From positions 1-64,000 of the forward strand of contig JAHLLG010000001.1 of the NCBI GenBank assembly GCA_020444275.1: a DNA stretch of 64,000 bases, read 5' to 3'. Under the pieces are notes generated by a model. It saw only the letters and a list, made by a program, of their open reading frames with translations. It did no database searches and had not been told where the DNA came from. This DNA comes from Bacteroidota bacterium (GTDB lineage Bacteria > Bacteroidota > Bacteroidia > Bacteroidales > UBA12077). A program made the position numbers and the translations under genes. Position 1 is the stretch's first letter, and each line of letters opens with the position of its first letter. Positions 27,958-37,765 of the stretch are shown here, piece by piece.

Positions 27958-28542
27958 AAACAAGAAGCTGTCATAAAAAATCCGAAAGATAATATCATTG
28001 TTGTTGCTTTAAGAGTATTTGGGCGATTAGGTGTTTATAAAACCACAATGAACGATATTGCAAAAGCCGCAAAAAAAGGTCGAAGAACAATTTATCAATA
28101 CTTTAAAAGCAAAGAAGAGATTTATCAGGCTGTGTTAGAAAAGGAGACTGCAAAAATGGTAGTTCCTATGAAAGCAATTGTTAAATCAGAATTAAAGCCC
28201 GAAGAGAAATTAAGAAGCTATGCACATCAACGAATCGCATCAATTTACAAGATTGCTGAAAATCATCATGCATTTAAAGTTGGGTTTATACATAACGATA
28301 AAGTGATTCTAAAACTGCGTAAGCGTTTTGACCGCTTTGATTCAGAGCTTTTATTAAAAATTATTGAAGAAGGTATACAAGAAGGGGTGTTTAAGGGGAA
28401 CGATTCTGAGCTAATGGTAAAAAATATCCAGGTTGGATTGCGAGGCATGGAGATTGATTTCATTAAAAACAACTTAAACGAAAATTGCAAAAAACAATTG
28501 GATTTATATATAGAGATGATAACTAAAGGCATTGCTAATTAA
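27952..28542 (+). CDS. TetR/AcrR-family transcriptional regulator
   Basis: 196 residues. The N-terminal helix-turn-helix is clear: VALRVFGRLGVYKTTMNDIA, then KGRRTIYQYFKSKEEIYQAV. The first in-frame ATG would remove half of it, so the GTG at 27952 is taken as start. The C-terminal ligand domain resembles the Bacteroidota TetR_C group. The FabH-like gene begins 20 bases after its stop, and the two are probably one operon, so the regulator may sense an acyl metabolite (inference). Confidence 0.88.
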   Translation: MQKQEAVIKNPKDNIIVVALRVFGRLGVYKTTMNDIAKAAKKGRRTIYQYFKSKEEIYQAVLEKETAKMVVPMKAIVKSELKPEEKLRSYAHQRIASIYKIAENHHAFKVGFIHNDKVILKLRKRFDRFDSELLLKIIEEGIQEGVFKGNDSELMVKNIQVGLRGMEIDFIKNNLNENCKKQLDLYIEMITKGIAN

Positions 28543-28562
28543 TGTCTTGCTAAATATTTTTA

Positions 28563-29519
28563 ATGGATTGTGTTATGTTTATTGATGCTATTGGACATTA
28601 CTTGCCCGGTCAGTTAGTTCCAAACGAATATTTTTTGAACGTTAATGGATTATCTGATGAATGGATATATACCCGCACAGGAATAAAAACCCGTACCAAA
28701 GTTTCGGAAAATGAAAACACCAATACTATGGGCATCGAGGCAGTCCGGGAAGCAATAAGGAATTTGAATTACAACGTAAACGATATTGATCTTATTATTG
28801 GAGCTTCATATACACCTTACGATACGGTTGGTACTTTAGCACATACCGTGCAACGGGAGTTTAATCTGGAAAATGCCAAAGCAGTTTATATTTCTTCGGC
28901 TTGTTCGTCGGTATTAAATGCCATGGAAATTGCTGAAGGATATTTTGCCTCCGGTAAATCTGAGCATGCACTGATAGTAGCATCGGAGCAAAATTCATTA
29001 TATAATGATGAACAAAACGAAAAAAGTGGTCATTTATGGGGCGATGGAGCAGCTTGTATAATTGTGTCTAAGAAATCAAACCAAAAAAATCAAGCCAAAA
29101 TAACAGATATCTATACGAAAGGATTAGGGCACATAGGCAGAGGCGTTACAGGTGTGTTTTTGCATCCTACAAACGGTGGTTTGTTAAAGCCTTTTGGGAA
29201 AGATGTTTTTGTTCATGCCTGCAATTATATGATTGATGCACTGGAAATTATCCTCGGTAGAAACAGTTTGAACATTCAAGATTTAGATTATATTATTCCG
29301 CATCAGGCGAATAGTCGCATTATGGATCATATTGCACATAGTCTTCAGATCCCCAGAGAAAAAATGTTAAGTACAATTGAAGATTTGGGAAATACAGGTT
29401 GCGCAAGTACATTAATTACGCTTTCACGGAATATGGATAAAATGACCACCGGTACAAAAGTTGGTTTTACGGTATTTGGTGGCGGATATTCGACAGGGTC
29501 ATTATTAATGGAATTCTAG
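28563..29519 (+). CDS. FabH-like 3-oxoacyl-ACP synthase III family protein
   Basis: 318 residues of thiolase fold. The catalytic Cys lies in YISSACSSVLNA, the His in PHQANSRIMDHIA and the Asn in EDLGNTGCASTLI, the FabH triad. WIYTRTGIKTRTK near the N-terminus is the KASIII signature. It is not in a fatty acid synthesis operon but directly follows a TetR gene, so it may be a specialised ketosynthase, for example for branched-chain or aryl-polyene-like products, rather than the housekeeping FabH. An ATG at 28575 is an alternative start. Confidence 0.88.
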   Translation: MDCVMFIDAIGHYLPGQLVPNEYFLNVNGLSDEWIYTRTGIKTRTKVSENENTNTMGIEAVREAIRNLNYNVNDIDLIIGASYTPYDTVGTLAHTVQREFNLENAKAVYISSACSSVLNAMEIAEGYFASGKSEHALIVASEQNSLYNDEQNEKSGHLWGDGAACIIVSKKSNQKNQAKITDIYTKGLGHIGRGVTGVFLHPTNGGLLKPFGKDVFVHACNYMIDALEIILGRNSLNIQDLDYIIPHQANSRIMDHIAHSLQIPREKMLSTIEDLGNTGCASTLITLSRNMDKMTTGTKVGFTVFGGGYSTGSLLMEF

Positions 29520-29523
29520 GATT

Positions 29524-30321
29524 TCAGTTATAGCTTTTTAAGAAATCTTCGATAAAATGTATTGAAAGATCTCTTTCTTCAATAAATCCCATATGCCCTG
29601 ATTTTTCTAAAACACAAAACTTAGATTGTAACGGCATTTTTACTGCTGATGCTACATCTTTAAAACTGATGTAGTTATCTTTCGTTCCGACTATATAAAG
29701 AAAAGGTATTTCTGTTTTTCTTAACGATTCCGATAAATCAGGGCGATTCATCATAGCATGAAGATTGGCAATAATTCCGTCTGCTGGCGTTTTTAAAGCA
29801 ATCTGCGTGGCCTTTTCAACACTCTTCTTAAATTTTTCCAGATTCTCATCAGCAAAAGCATTTGGTATGTTAACTTTCGCAATCAAATCCTTTTTCCCGT
29901 CTTGCACTAAGCTGATTTCTCTTTTTCTCTTCTTTTTTGTTTCTTCTGAATCGGCAAAAGGATGTGAGTGAAATAGAGAAAAACCACTCAATTTTTCCGG
30001 GAAAAGTTTATGGAACATGAGCGTTACATATCCACCCATGGAGTGACCAATCATAAAGCTTTTATTAATGCTTAACTTTTGTAACGCTGCTGATAAGCTT
30101 TCAGCTAAAGTTTCCATAGAATGCCGTTCAGATATGGTTTCGCTTTCGCCATGACCCGGAATATCAAAGCAAATTACCCGATAATTTTTGGCTAATTGGT
30201 TGGCATATGCTCCCCAAATTTCCAGCGATTCCAAATAACCGTGCAACAAAACAATGGTTTTGCCTTCTCCCTGATCTGTATAACTAACTTTTTTATTATG
30301 AATTAAAAGCTGTTGTTTCAT
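29524..30321 (-). CDS. Alpha/beta hydrolase
   Basis: 265 residues with the full fold: VLLHGYLESLEIW (oxyanion region), ICFDIPGHGESE, the nucleophile elbow GHSMGGYV, and the late acid and His in IVGTKDNYIS and KSGHMGFIEE. No signal peptide is seen. It overlaps the upstream STAS-like gene by 4 bases and so forms a translationally coupled pair. Substrate unknown; it ends 4 bases from the convergent FabH-like gene. Confidence 0.88.
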   Translation of the reverse strand: MKQQLLIHNKKVSYTDQGEGKTIVLLHGYLESLEIWGAYANQLAKNYRVICFDIPGHGESETISERHSMETLAESLSAALQKLSINKSFMIGHSMGGYVTLMFHKLFPEKLSGFSLFHSHPFADSEETKKKRKREISLVQDGKKDLIAKVNIPNAFADENLEKFKKSVEKATQIALKTPADGIIANLHAMMNRPDLSESLRKTEIPFLYIVGTKDNYISFKDVASAVKMPLQSKFCVLEKSGHMGFIEERDLSIHFIEDFLKSYN

Positions 30322-30689
30322 TTAGATAAAACCCACTTTTTTGCTAATTCGTTAGTTGAAAAAACTTTGGTAACCCAATCACTATTCGACATGATTTGTG
30401 CATACTCTTCGGTAATATCTTTTACATAATCATCATCAGTAACAACAGCGACTTTCATTTTCTCTTTAACCGTAGTTTGTGATTTGTCCATTACTCCGAT
30501 AATATTGATATCGTATGAAGTAATTTTAAAATCGTCAATATTGGAAAAATCAAAAATCTGGTAATGTATGGTTTCAAAATTAGCATTGCTAATTACATAA
30601 TTATTGGCATCAATTAAATCCTGTGCTGTAACTATACCACGAAACTTAACATATACACCTCTTTTATCCCAGTTAATATTAAATGTCAT
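30318..30689 (-). CDS. SpoIIAA/STAS-like small protein
   Basis: 123 residues, soluble. The alternation of strands and helices (GVYVKFRGIVTAQDLIDANN, YQIFDFSNIDDFKI, KVAVVTDDDYVKDIT) fits a SpoIIAA/STAS-like fold of the kind annotated in Bacteroidota as hypothetical regulators. Usual STAS phospho-acceptor serine is not clear. It overlaps the hydrolase gene by 4 bases. Function not known. Confidence 0.6.
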   Translation of the reverse strand: MTFNINWDKRGVYVKFRGIVTAQDLIDANNYVISNANFETIHYQIFDFSNIDDFKITSYDINIIGVMDKSQTTVKEKMKVAVVTDDDYVKDITEEYAQIMSNSDWVTKVFSTNELAKKWVLSK

Positions 30690-30763
30690 AATTTTAGTTT
30701 TTGTTAAATCAACTACTCTTTAAATGCTAATTTGTTCATAATACTCTGTCAAAAGAGGGTTAA

Positions 30764-32050
30764 TTATTTAGCCATAAGCGACTCAATTTCATCAACTTCT
30801 TTTGGAATATCTTTCATCAGGTCAATGGGTTTAAGGTTAACTACGATATCATTTTCAATGCGTATTCCGATATTTTCTTCAGGAATATATATCCCGGGTT
30901 CGCAGGTTAAAACCATACCTTCTTCTAAAACCGTGGTTCGTTCACCAACATCGTGAACATCTAATCCAATAAAGTGGCAGGTACCATGTGGATAATATTT
31001 TTTAACCAGTGGATTATTCGGATCTTGCTTTTCCACATCTTCCTGTGTGTATAAGCCCAGTTTAATATGCTCTTCCTGCAACAGCTTTTCAACGCGTTCG
31101 TTAACCCGGTTAATGGTTGTTCCGGGTGTAAGCCAGCTAATAGCTTTTTTCATTACCCGTAAAACAGCTTCGTAACACTCTTTTTGTCGAGGAGTGAATT
31201 TACCATTTACCGGAATTGTTCTGGTGCAATCTGCAGCGTAATTGGCATATTCAGCCCCAAAATCCATTAATAACAGGTCTCCATCCTTGCTGGCTTTATT
31301 ATTATCGATGTAATGTAACACGCAAGCATTTTTTCCGGTAGCAACAATGGGTGGATAAGCGTGTCCGGTTGCACGATTTCGAAGAAATTCATGTGTTATT
31401 TCAGCTTCAACTTCATACTCAGCAACTCCTGGTTTTACAATCTTAAGGATTCGATCAAAGGCTTTAGCGGTAATATCGCAAGCTTTCTGCATAAGTTCAA
31501 TTTCTTCAGCATCCTTTTTTAATCGAATATGTTTCATGATAGGTGCCAGGCGTTCTATTTCATGTGCAGGAAACTCTTTTTTTAACACCTCTACAAAACG
31601 CTCGTCAGCGGAAAGAGATTCTGGTTTAAATTTGGGATTTTCGTTTAAATTTAAATAGATCGATTCGGCTTTTATGGCTAACTCTCTAAATATGGATTCA
31701 AATTGGGAAATATATTTGATTGTTTTAATCCCTGATGTTGCATAGGCTTCTTCTTTAGTGTACTTATGACCTTCCCAAACAGCAATCTTTTCATTACTTT
31801 CCAATATAAAAAGTATTTCGCGGTAATCTTTGTTCGGATGATTAGGACAAAGCGTTAAAATAGTTTTCTCCTGATCAATTCCGGTTAAATAAAACATATC
31901 TGAACTCTGGCGAAAAGGGAAATACTGGTCTCCATTTCGAAACATCTGATCGTTCGAATGAACTACAACCAAAGAGTTTGGTTGCAGAAATTTTATCACT
32001 TTCTTTCTGTTTCTTTCAAATAGTGTGCTGTTTAGCTGGGGGTATTTCAT
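30764..32050 (-). CDS. Aminopeptidase P family (M24B) metallopeptidase
   Basis: 428 residues: an N-terminal AMP_N domain (residues ~1-130) and a pita-bread catalytic domain. Dimetal ligands are visible in LMDFGAEY, DCTRTIPVNG, HGTCHFIGLDVHD, TCEPGIYI and GIRIENDIVV. It removes N-terminal residues before proline from peptides. A second M24B gene lies at 36045-37436, on the same strand; the two flank the fumarate reductase operon. Cytoplasmic, no signal peptide. Confidence 0.94.
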   Translation of the reverse strand: MKYPQLNSTLFERNRKKVIKFLQPNSLVVVHSNDQMFRNGDQYFPFRQSSDMFYLTGIDQEKTILTLCPNHPNKDYREILFILESNEKIAVWEGHKYTKEEAYATSGIKTIKYISQFESIFRELAIKAESIYLNLNENPKFKPESLSADERFVEVLKKEFPAHEIERLAPIMKHIRLKKDAEEIELMQKACDITAKAFDRILKIVKPGVAEYEVEAEITHEFLRNRATGHAYPPIVATGKNACVLHYIDNNKASKDGDLLLMDFGAEYANYAADCTRTIPVNGKFTPRQKECYEAVLRVMKKAISWLTPGTTINRVNERVEKLLQEEHIKLGLYTQEDVEKQDPNNPLVKKYYPHGTCHFIGLDVHDVGERTTVLEEGMVLTCEPGIYIPEENIGIRIENDIVVNLKPIDLMKDIPKEVDEIESLMAK

Positions 32051-32092
32051 AACTTAGAACTGTTTTAAATTAAACGATTGTGTTTTTAAGTA

Positions 32093-32123
32093 TTGGATTT
32101 ACGTTTTTTAGCAAATATATTTG
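32093..32123 (+). promoter_or_regulatory. Promoter of the fumarate reductase operon
   Basis: A -33 TTG (32093-32095) and a -7 TATATTTG (32116-32123) are spaced by 20 bases, matching the Bacteroidota promoter; the first gene starts 69 bases downstream. Confidence 0.7.
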
Positions 32124-32191
32124 TTAGAATCCATAAATACTAAAACAAACTAAAACGCAATTTATATAATGTTCTATTAAAATTAAATTCT

Positions 32192-32866
32192 ATGAGCAAA
32201 TTTTTCACTTCATCCATTGGGCAAAAATTTTTCATGAGTATAACCGGGTTGTTTCTCATGATGTTTTTAGTTGTCCATTTAACAGTAAATTCTTTATTGC
32301 TTTTTGGTGATGGCGAATTATTTAATGTTGCTGCAAACTGGATGAGCAGTAATCCGATAATGAAAGTCATTGAACCTATACTGGCATTAGGATTTATAGT
32401 GCATATTATTTATGCAGGTTATATTACACTGAAAAACCAGATGGCGAGGCCAACAGGTTATAAAGTGTCTAATAAAACAAAAGCTTCCTGGGCATCAAAA
32501 AACATGTTTATTTTAGGAGGATTAGTTTTAATTTTCATGGTAATACACCTGGCTAATTTTTTCTGGAAAATTAAGTTTGGCACTGTAGATACCATTATGG
32601 TTAACGGAGAAGAGTTACATGATGTGTATGGTTTGGTTGCCGGATTGTTCAAAGGATGGTGGTGGTACGATGCATTGTATATTTTAGGAGCAATATTTCT
32701 GTTTCTTCATCTTACACATGGCTTTTGGTCTGCTTTTCAAACCATTGGCTGGGATAATGATAAATGGTTAGGCCGGTTAAAAGTTATTAGCTATATCTAT
32801 GCAATAGTAATAGCTGGTGGTTTTGCTTTCATCCCTTTGTATTTCTTAGTAAAATACATTGTGTAA
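32192..32866 (+). CDS. Succinate dehydrogenase/fumarate reductase cytochrome b subunit
   Basis: 224 residues with five hydrophobic helices (about 14-40, 62-82, 105-125, 160-185, 195-222) and histidines in VVHLTVN, HIIYAG, VIHLANF and FLHLTHGF positioned as heme ligands. This is the Bacteroidota-type b-heme subunit (SdhC/FrdC), passing electrons between menaquinone and the flavoprotein. First gene of the three-gene operon; the flavoprotein follows after 33 bases. Confidence 0.95.
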   Translation: MSKFFTSSIGQKFFMSITGLFLMMFLVVHLTVNSLLLFGDGELFNVAANWMSSNPIMKVIEPILALGFIVHIIYAGYITLKNQMARPTGYKVSNKTKASWASKNMFILGGLVLIFMVIHLANFFWKIKFGTVDTIMVNGEELHDVYGLVAGLFKGWWWYDALYILGAIFLFLHLTHGFWSAFQTIGWDNDKWLGRLKVISYIYAIVIAGGFAFIPLYFLVKYIV

Positions 32867-32899
32867 ATTAAAAGAATATAAAATCGTAAAATATACACT

Positions 32900-34819
32900 A
32901 TGAGTAAATTAGATGCTAAAATACCAGAAGGTCCATTAGCCAAAAAATGGACAAAATATAAAGCTTCCCAAAAACTGGTTAGTCCAAATAACAGAAAGAA
33001 ATTAGATATTATCGTTGTAGGAACCGGCATAGCCGGGGCACCAGCAGCTGCTTCGCTGGCAGAAATGGGTTATAATGTTAAAGTTTTTTGTTTTCAGGAT
33101 TCTGCACGAAGAGCGCACTCGGTGGCTGCACAGGGAGGAATTAATGCGGCACGAAATAATAAAAACGATGGTGACAGTGTTTATCGTCTGTTTTATGATA
33201 TGATAAAAGGTGGCGATTACCGTGCGCGTGAAGCAAATGTTTATCGGGCTGCCGAAGTAAGTAGTGCAATTATTGATCAGCTTACTGCGCAAGGTGTGCC
33301 TTTTGCACGTGAATATGGTGGAACATTAGCAAACAGAACATTTGGCGGAGTGCAGGTTTCACGAACAAATTATGCTCAGGGACAAACCGGTCAACAAGTA
33401 TTATTGGGCGGATACTCAGCCTTAAAGCGTCAGGTTGCATTAGGTAAAGCAACCATGTACAGCCGTCGACAAATGCTTGATATTGTGGTTATCGACGGTA
33501 AAGCACGAGGAATTATCACAAGAAATTTAATAACCGGAGAGATCGAGCGTCATGCTGCTCATTGTGTTGTATTGGCAACAGGTGGTTATGGAACTATTTA
33601 TTACCTATCCACATTAGCAGTGCAGTCAAATGCTTCTGCAGCAATGCAAGCTTACAGAAAAGGAGCCTACTTTGGAAATCCTAGTTTTATTCAGATTCAC
33701 CCAACGTGTATCCCGGTACTAAACGAATATCAATCCAAGTTAACCTTAATGTCTGAGTCGTTAAGAAACGATGGTAGAATTTGGGTTCCAAAAGTAAAAG
33801 GTGATAAGCGAAATCCAAATGATATTCCGGACGAGGAACGTGATTACTATCTTGAACGCAGATATCCTGCTTTTGGTAATTTGGTTCCGCGCGATGTTGC
33901 ATCGCGGGCCGCAAAAGAACGTTGCGATGCCGGTTACGGTGTTGGTAAAACAGGACTGGCTGTTTATCTTGATTTTAGAGATGCTGTTGCTAAACAAGGA
34001 AAGAAAGCAATAAAAGGTAAGTATGGTAACTTGTTCGATATGTATGAAAAAATCACAGGCGATAGTCCATACGAAACACCTATGATGATTTATCCTGCAG
34101 GTCACTACACCATGGGTGGTCTTTGGGTCGATTATAACTTACAAACAACCGTTCCTGGGTTATTTGCGATTGGTGAAGCAAACTTCTCAGATCATGGTGC
34201 AAACAGATTAGGAGCAAGTTCCTTGATGCAGGGAGCTGGCGATGGATATTTTATTGCACCATATACAGTTTCAAATTACCTGGCTGACGAAATTACAACA
34301 AAAGTTCCTTCTACGGATTTACCAGAGTTTGAAGAAGCTCACAATAAAGTTGTTGAAAGGATTAACAAGTTCCTTAATATTAATGGAACGAAAACAGCCT
34401 CATCATTCCACAAGCGACTTGGTCATATTATGTGGGAGCATGCAGGTATGAAACGAAACGAAGAGGGATTAAAGAAGGCTTTAGAGGAAATAGCAGCACT
34501 TAAGAAAGAATTTTGGAGCGATCTGAAAATCCCGGGGAAAGCTGATGAGTTGAATCAAGAGTTGGAGAAAGCTTCTCGTGTAGCAGATTTTATTGATTTG
34601 GCAACTTTAATTGTAAGAGATGCCCTGAATCGAAAGGAATCTTGCGGTGCACACTTCCGTGAAGAAAGCCAATCAGAAGGAGGAGAGGCAGTGCGTATCG
34701 ATAAAGAATATTCGTATGTAGCTGCATGGGAATATCAGGGAGATGATAAAGAACCAAAACTTCATAAAGAGCAACTTAAGTTCGAAAATGTTGAAGTAAA
34801 AGTTAGAAGTTATAAGTAG
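32900..34819 (+). CDS. Fumarate reductase/succinate dehydrogenase flavoprotein subunit
   Basis: 639 residues. FAD binding: [20 protein letters not shown], and the covalent-attachment histidine in [14 protein letters not shown]. Active-site blocks [20 protein letters not shown] and [12 protein letters not shown] are present. The C-terminal part has the lysine-rich segment of long Bacteroidota FrdA proteins. It interconverts fumarate and succinate; in propionate-producing Bacteroidota it normally reduces fumarate, consistent with mutAB further along. Second gene of the operon. Confidence 0.96.
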   Translation: MSKLDAKIPEGPLAKKWTKYKASQKLVSPNNRKKLDIIVVGTGIAGAPAAASLAEMGYNVKVFCFQDSARRAHSVAAQGGINAARNNKNDGDSVYRLFYDMIKGGDYRAREANVYRAAEVSSAIIDQLTAQGVPFAREYGGTLANRTFGGVQVSRTNYAQGQTGQQVLLGGYSALKRQVALGKATMYSRRQMLDIVVIDGKARGIITRNLITGEIERHAAHCVVLATGGYGTIYYLSTLAVQSNASAAMQAYRKGAYFGNPSFIQIHPTCIPVLNEYQSKLTLMSESLRNDGRIWVPKVKGDKRNPNDIPDEERDYYLERRYPAFGNLVPRDVASRAAKERCDAGYGVGKTGLAVYLDFRDAVAKQGKKAIKGKYGNLFDMYEKITGDSPYETPMMIYPAGHYTMGGLWVDYNLQTTVPGLFAIGEANFSDHGANRLGASSLMQGAGDGYFIAPYTVSNYLADEITTKVPSTDLPEFEEAHNKVVERINKFLNINGTKTASSFHKRLGHIMWEHAGMKRNEEGLKKALEEIAALKKEFWSDLKIPGKADELNQELEKASRVADFIDLATLIVRDALNRKESCGAHFREESQSEGGEAVRIDKEYSYVAAWEYQGDDKEPKLHKEQLKFENVEVKVRSYK

Positions 34820-34886
34820 TAGCAAGACAAGAGATGTAAGACCTTTAGATTAATAATCTTGATACTAAAATTTAAAATCTGGAAAA

Positions 34887-35636
34887 ATGAAAATAAAACT
34901 AAATATTTGGAAACAAGCGAATCCCAAAGCCAAAGGGAGATTCGAAAAATATGAATTAGATGGCGTAGACCCTGAAATGTCGTTCCTTGAAATGTTAGAT
35001 TCTTTAAATGAGAAACTAATTAAAGAAGGGAAAGATGCAGTTGCCTTTGATCACGATTGCCATGAGGCCATTTGCGGTTGCTGCAGTTTATATATTAACG
35101 GACGTCCACACGGACCAGGAGAAGAAGTCGCAACCTGCCAGGTTCATATGCGTGCATTTAAAGACGGCGAAACAATTACGGTTGAACCATGGAGAGCAAA
35201 AGGTTTTCCTGTTTTAAAAGACCTAATTGTAGATCGTAATGCATTTGATAAGATTATGTCTGCAGGTGGATTTGTTTCCATCGATGCAGGTCAGGCACCG
35301 GATGCAAATTCAATTTTAGTAAGTAAAGTGGATGCCGATAAAGCATTTGATGCTGCTGCTTGTATTGGATGTGGTGCATGTGTTGCTGCATGTAAAAACT
35401 CATCGGCCATGTTGTTTGTTGCTGCCAAAGTATCGCAGCTGGCTCTATTACCGCAAGGAAAAGTTGAAGCCAAACGCAGAGCTTTAAACATGGTAGCAAA
35501 AATGGATGAACTTGGTTTTGGTTCATGCACTAATACCGGAGCATGTGAAGTTGAGTGTCCGAAAGGAATTGGCATTGATTTTATTGCAAAATTAAATAGA
35601 GAATATTTATGTGCTTCGTTTGGTGAGGCAGAGTAA
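34887..35636 (+). CDS. Fumarate reductase/succinate dehydrogenase iron-sulfur subunit
   Basis: 249 residues. The [2Fe-2S] domain has cysteines in [16 protein letters not shown] and a later C in VATCQVHM. The two C-terminal cluster groups are [14 protein letters not shown] and [15 protein letters not shown]. It carries electrons between the flavin and the heme subunit. The gene follows the flavoprotein by 67 bases and is ended by a strong terminator. Confidence 0.96.
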   Translation: MKIKLNIWKQANPKAKGRFEKYELDGVDPEMSFLEMLDSLNEKLIKEGKDAVAFDHDCHEAICGCCSLYINGRPHGPGEEVATCQVHMRAFKDGETITVEPWRAKGFPVLKDLIVDRNAFDKIMSAGGFVSIDAGQAPDANSILVSKVDADKAFDAAACIGCGACVAACKNSSAMLFVAAKVSQLALLPQGKVEAKRRALNMVAKMDELGFGSCTNTGACEVECPKGIGIDFIAKLNREYLCASFGEAE

Positions 35637-35660
35637 AATCAGCATAAAATATAAAAAGAT

Positions 35661-35698
35661 AAACCCGGCAGGATTTAAATCCTATCGGGTTTTATTTT
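35661..35698 (+). terminator. Terminator of the fumarate reductase operon
   Basis: AAACCCG (35661-35667) pairs with CGGGTTT (35686-35692), with an inner AGGAT/ATCCT stem, followed by TATTTTAA. Confidence 0.8.
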
Positions 35699-35708
35699 AA
35701 TTAAGCTT

Positions 35709-35966
35709 TTAGTTTCTAAAAATGATTTCAATATTATTTTTAGCAAGCAGAGCTACTGACTTGGAGCAAATATTATTATGGCAAATCAAACTCACTTTTA
35801 TATTGGAATCCTTTTCGCGAATGGTACTTGCCTGCTCAATTATTTTTTGTGCATCTTTTTGGATAATGCGGCTTTTTATGAGTTTAACAATGCCAATATG
35901 GTTTTTACTTAGTTCTTCTAATTTAACTCTTGAGCTGAGTCCGTATTTGTTATTAATTTCTTCCAT
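35709..35966 (-). CDS. Small hypothetical protein
   Basis: 85 residues, soluble, charged, ending VALLAKNNIEIIFRN. I do not recognise a family. The minus-strand reading gives a balanced amphipathic composition, whereas the overlapping plus-strand frame (35722-35976) is hydrophobic and Ile/Leu-rich, as shadows often are. It lies directly between the operon terminator and the terminator of the upstream aminopeptidase gene. Confidence 0.4.
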   Translation of the reverse strand: MEEINNKYGLSSRVKLEELSKNHIGIVKLIKSRIIQKDAQKIIEQASTIREKDSNIKVSLICHNNICSKSVALLAKNNIEIIFRN

Positions 35967-35983
35967 TGTTGGTTGAATGTATT

Positions 35984-36024
35984 TTAATAAAAAACATCCG
36001 ACGCTTTGGAAACATCGGATGTTT
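35984..36024 (-). terminator. Terminator of second aminopeptidase P gene
   Basis: On the minus strand AAACATCCGA (36024-36015) pairs with TCGGATGTTT (36001-35992), followed by T-rich sequence. Confidence 0.8.
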
Positions 36025-36044
36025 GCTTTATAAAAGTTTAATTA

Positions 36045-37436
36045 CTAACCTTTCATTGTTTCTTCAACTTCATCAGGTGTAATCGGAATTCGTTTCCCAA
36101 TCATTTGACAACCTTTTTCAGTAACTAAAATATCATCTTCTAGTCTAATTCCTCCAAAGTCAGCGTATTCGTTTAATATTTTATCAAAGTTGATGAAATC
36201 AGCATTAATGTTCTCTGCTTTCCATTTTTTCACTAAATCAGGAATAAAGTAAATACCTGGTTCTGTAGTAAGTACAAAACCTTCTTGTAGTCTTCGTCCT
36301 AATCGTAATCCTTTTAATCCGAACTGAGTAGCTCGTTTAATTTCGTTATCATAACCCACGTTATCTTCACCTAATCCTTCCATATCATGAACATCTAACC
36401 CCATCATATGACCTAATCCATGAGGCATAAACATTGCATGAGCACCCTCTCGTACTGCATCTTCAGGATTACCTTTCATAATACCTAATTTGGTTAATCC
36501 TTCTGCAATAACTTTTGCCGATGCCAGATGTATATCGCGATAAGGAACACCGGGTTTAATTAACGTAATTGAATGATCAAGCGAAGCTAATACGATGTTG
36601 TAAATATCTTTCTGCTTTTGTGAGAATTTACCTCCAACAGGTACAGTTCGCGTATTATCACTGGCATAATGCATGTTGGTTTCAGCTCCTGTATCTGTAA
36701 GCATTAATCTGCCTTCTTGTAACATATTTCCATGATAATGGTTATGCAACGTTTCTCCATTTTGCGAAAGTATAATTGGGAACGACAACATGGAACCATG
36801 TGCTAAAGCAATACCCTCAACCGTGCCGGCTATTTCTTGCTCATAGATTCCTGGTTTTGCCATTTTCATTGCTGTAGTATGCATTTTGTATCCTATTGCG
36901 GCAGCTTTAATTAGCTCTTCAACTTCATACTGATCTTTAATAGATCGAAGATCTACAACAGTTTTAATTAATTCGCTGGAAACATAATCTTCAACTTCTG
37001 AATGATGTATTTCCAATAAGTTACTGAACTGAATTATTGAATCTCCCCTGTAAAATGGCAATACATGAATATTACGATCTTGATTCTTAGCATTTAACAA
37101 GTAGTTCTTAAGTTTATCAAGAGGTTCTGTATTTTCTACTCCAATATCTGTTGCCAATTCTTTAATCTTAGGTTGAGGCCCCATCCAGATAATATCATCT
37201 ATAGTGAAATCATTTCCAAATAAATATTCTTTACCCGAGTCAAGGTCGATTAAACCTGCCAGATTTGGTAAGTCAAGACCAAAAAAATACAGGAAAGAAC
37301 TATCCTGACGAAAATGATATGTATTATCCGGATAATTGAAAGCAGCCTCTTGATTTCCTAAAAATAATACTAAACCACCCTTAAGTCTGCTCTTAAGTTT
37401 GTTGCGTCGCTCTATATAAACATCTTTTTTAAACAT
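36045..37436 (-). CDS. Aminopeptidase P family (M24B) metallopeptidase, second copy
   Basis: 463 residues with an AMP_N domain (LFLGNQEAAFNYPDNTYHFR, YFFGLDLPNLAGLIDLDSG) and an M24B core: LTDTGAET, SDNTRTVPVGG, HGLGHMMGLDVHDMEG, TTEPGIYF, and GGIRLEDDILV supply metal ligands. It is longer and clearly diverged from the copy at 30764-32050, so the two probably differ in peptide preference or are ancient paralogues, not recent duplicates. Cytoplasmic. Confidence 0.94.
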   Translation of the reverse strand: MFKKDVYIERRNKLKSRLKGGLVLFLGNQEAAFNYPDNTYHFRQDSSFLYFFGLDLPNLAGLIDLDSGKEYLFGNDFTIDDIIWMGPQPKIKELATDIGVENTEPLDKLKNYLLNAKNQDRNIHVLPFYRGDSIIQFSNLLEIHHSEVEDYVSSELIKTVVDLRSIKDQYEVEELIKAAAIGYKMHTTAMKMAKPGIYEQEIAGTVEGIALAHGSMLSFPIILSQNGETLHNHYHGNMLQEGRLMLTDTGAETNMHYASDNTRTVPVGGKFSQKQKDIYNIVLASLDHSITLIKPGVPYRDIHLASAKVIAEGLTKLGIMKGNPEDAVREGAHAMFMPHGLGHMMGLDVHDMEGLGEDNVGYDNEIKRATQFGLKGLRLGRRLQEGFVLTTEPGIYFIPDLVKKWKAENINADFINFDKILNEYADFGGIRLEDDILVTEKGCQMIGKRIPITPDEVEETMKG

Positions 37437-37765
37437 AATGTATCGATTTATTGGATTGTTACTATTTTAAATTTGAACGAAATTACACTACAATTTTGAG
37501 AAAAACAAAAGAGTAGAAATTTTTGAGATGGATAAAAATTTATCAATGACACTCTATTAAAATAGCACATATACATAAAAGGTTATCATATTATTCTCTG
37601 TTCCAGAATCTATGTGGATTATAGAATATTTTCTTTAACTAATTAAAAATCAGATTAAATATTAAAATTAAATTAATTGCGAATACACTTGTTTTTTTCG
37701 TTTAAATTTATATATTCGCACTTTATCAACACGTTGTTAACAATCATGTTTTAATAAAAGTTATT
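37437..37765. other. AT-rich divergent intergenic region
   Basis: 329 bases between the aminopeptidase and a conserved hypothetical gene. Apart from the promoter at 37689-37718 I see no feature. Confidence 0.4.
37689..37718 (+). promoter_or_regulatory. Promoter of hypothetical gene at 37766
   Basis: A -33 TTG (37689-37691) and a near-consensus -7 TATATTCG (37711-37718), 19 bases apart, 48 bases before the ATG. Confidence 0.5.

Noticed and set aside
33687-34105. Long antisense ORFs inside the fumarate reductase flavoprotein gene
   Set aside because: They are shadows of a well-conserved gene and show no domain.
35722-35976. Plus-strand ORF opposite the small hypothetical gene
   Set aside because: Hydrophobic composition typical of an antisense shadow; the minus-strand reading is more protein-like, though both are weak.
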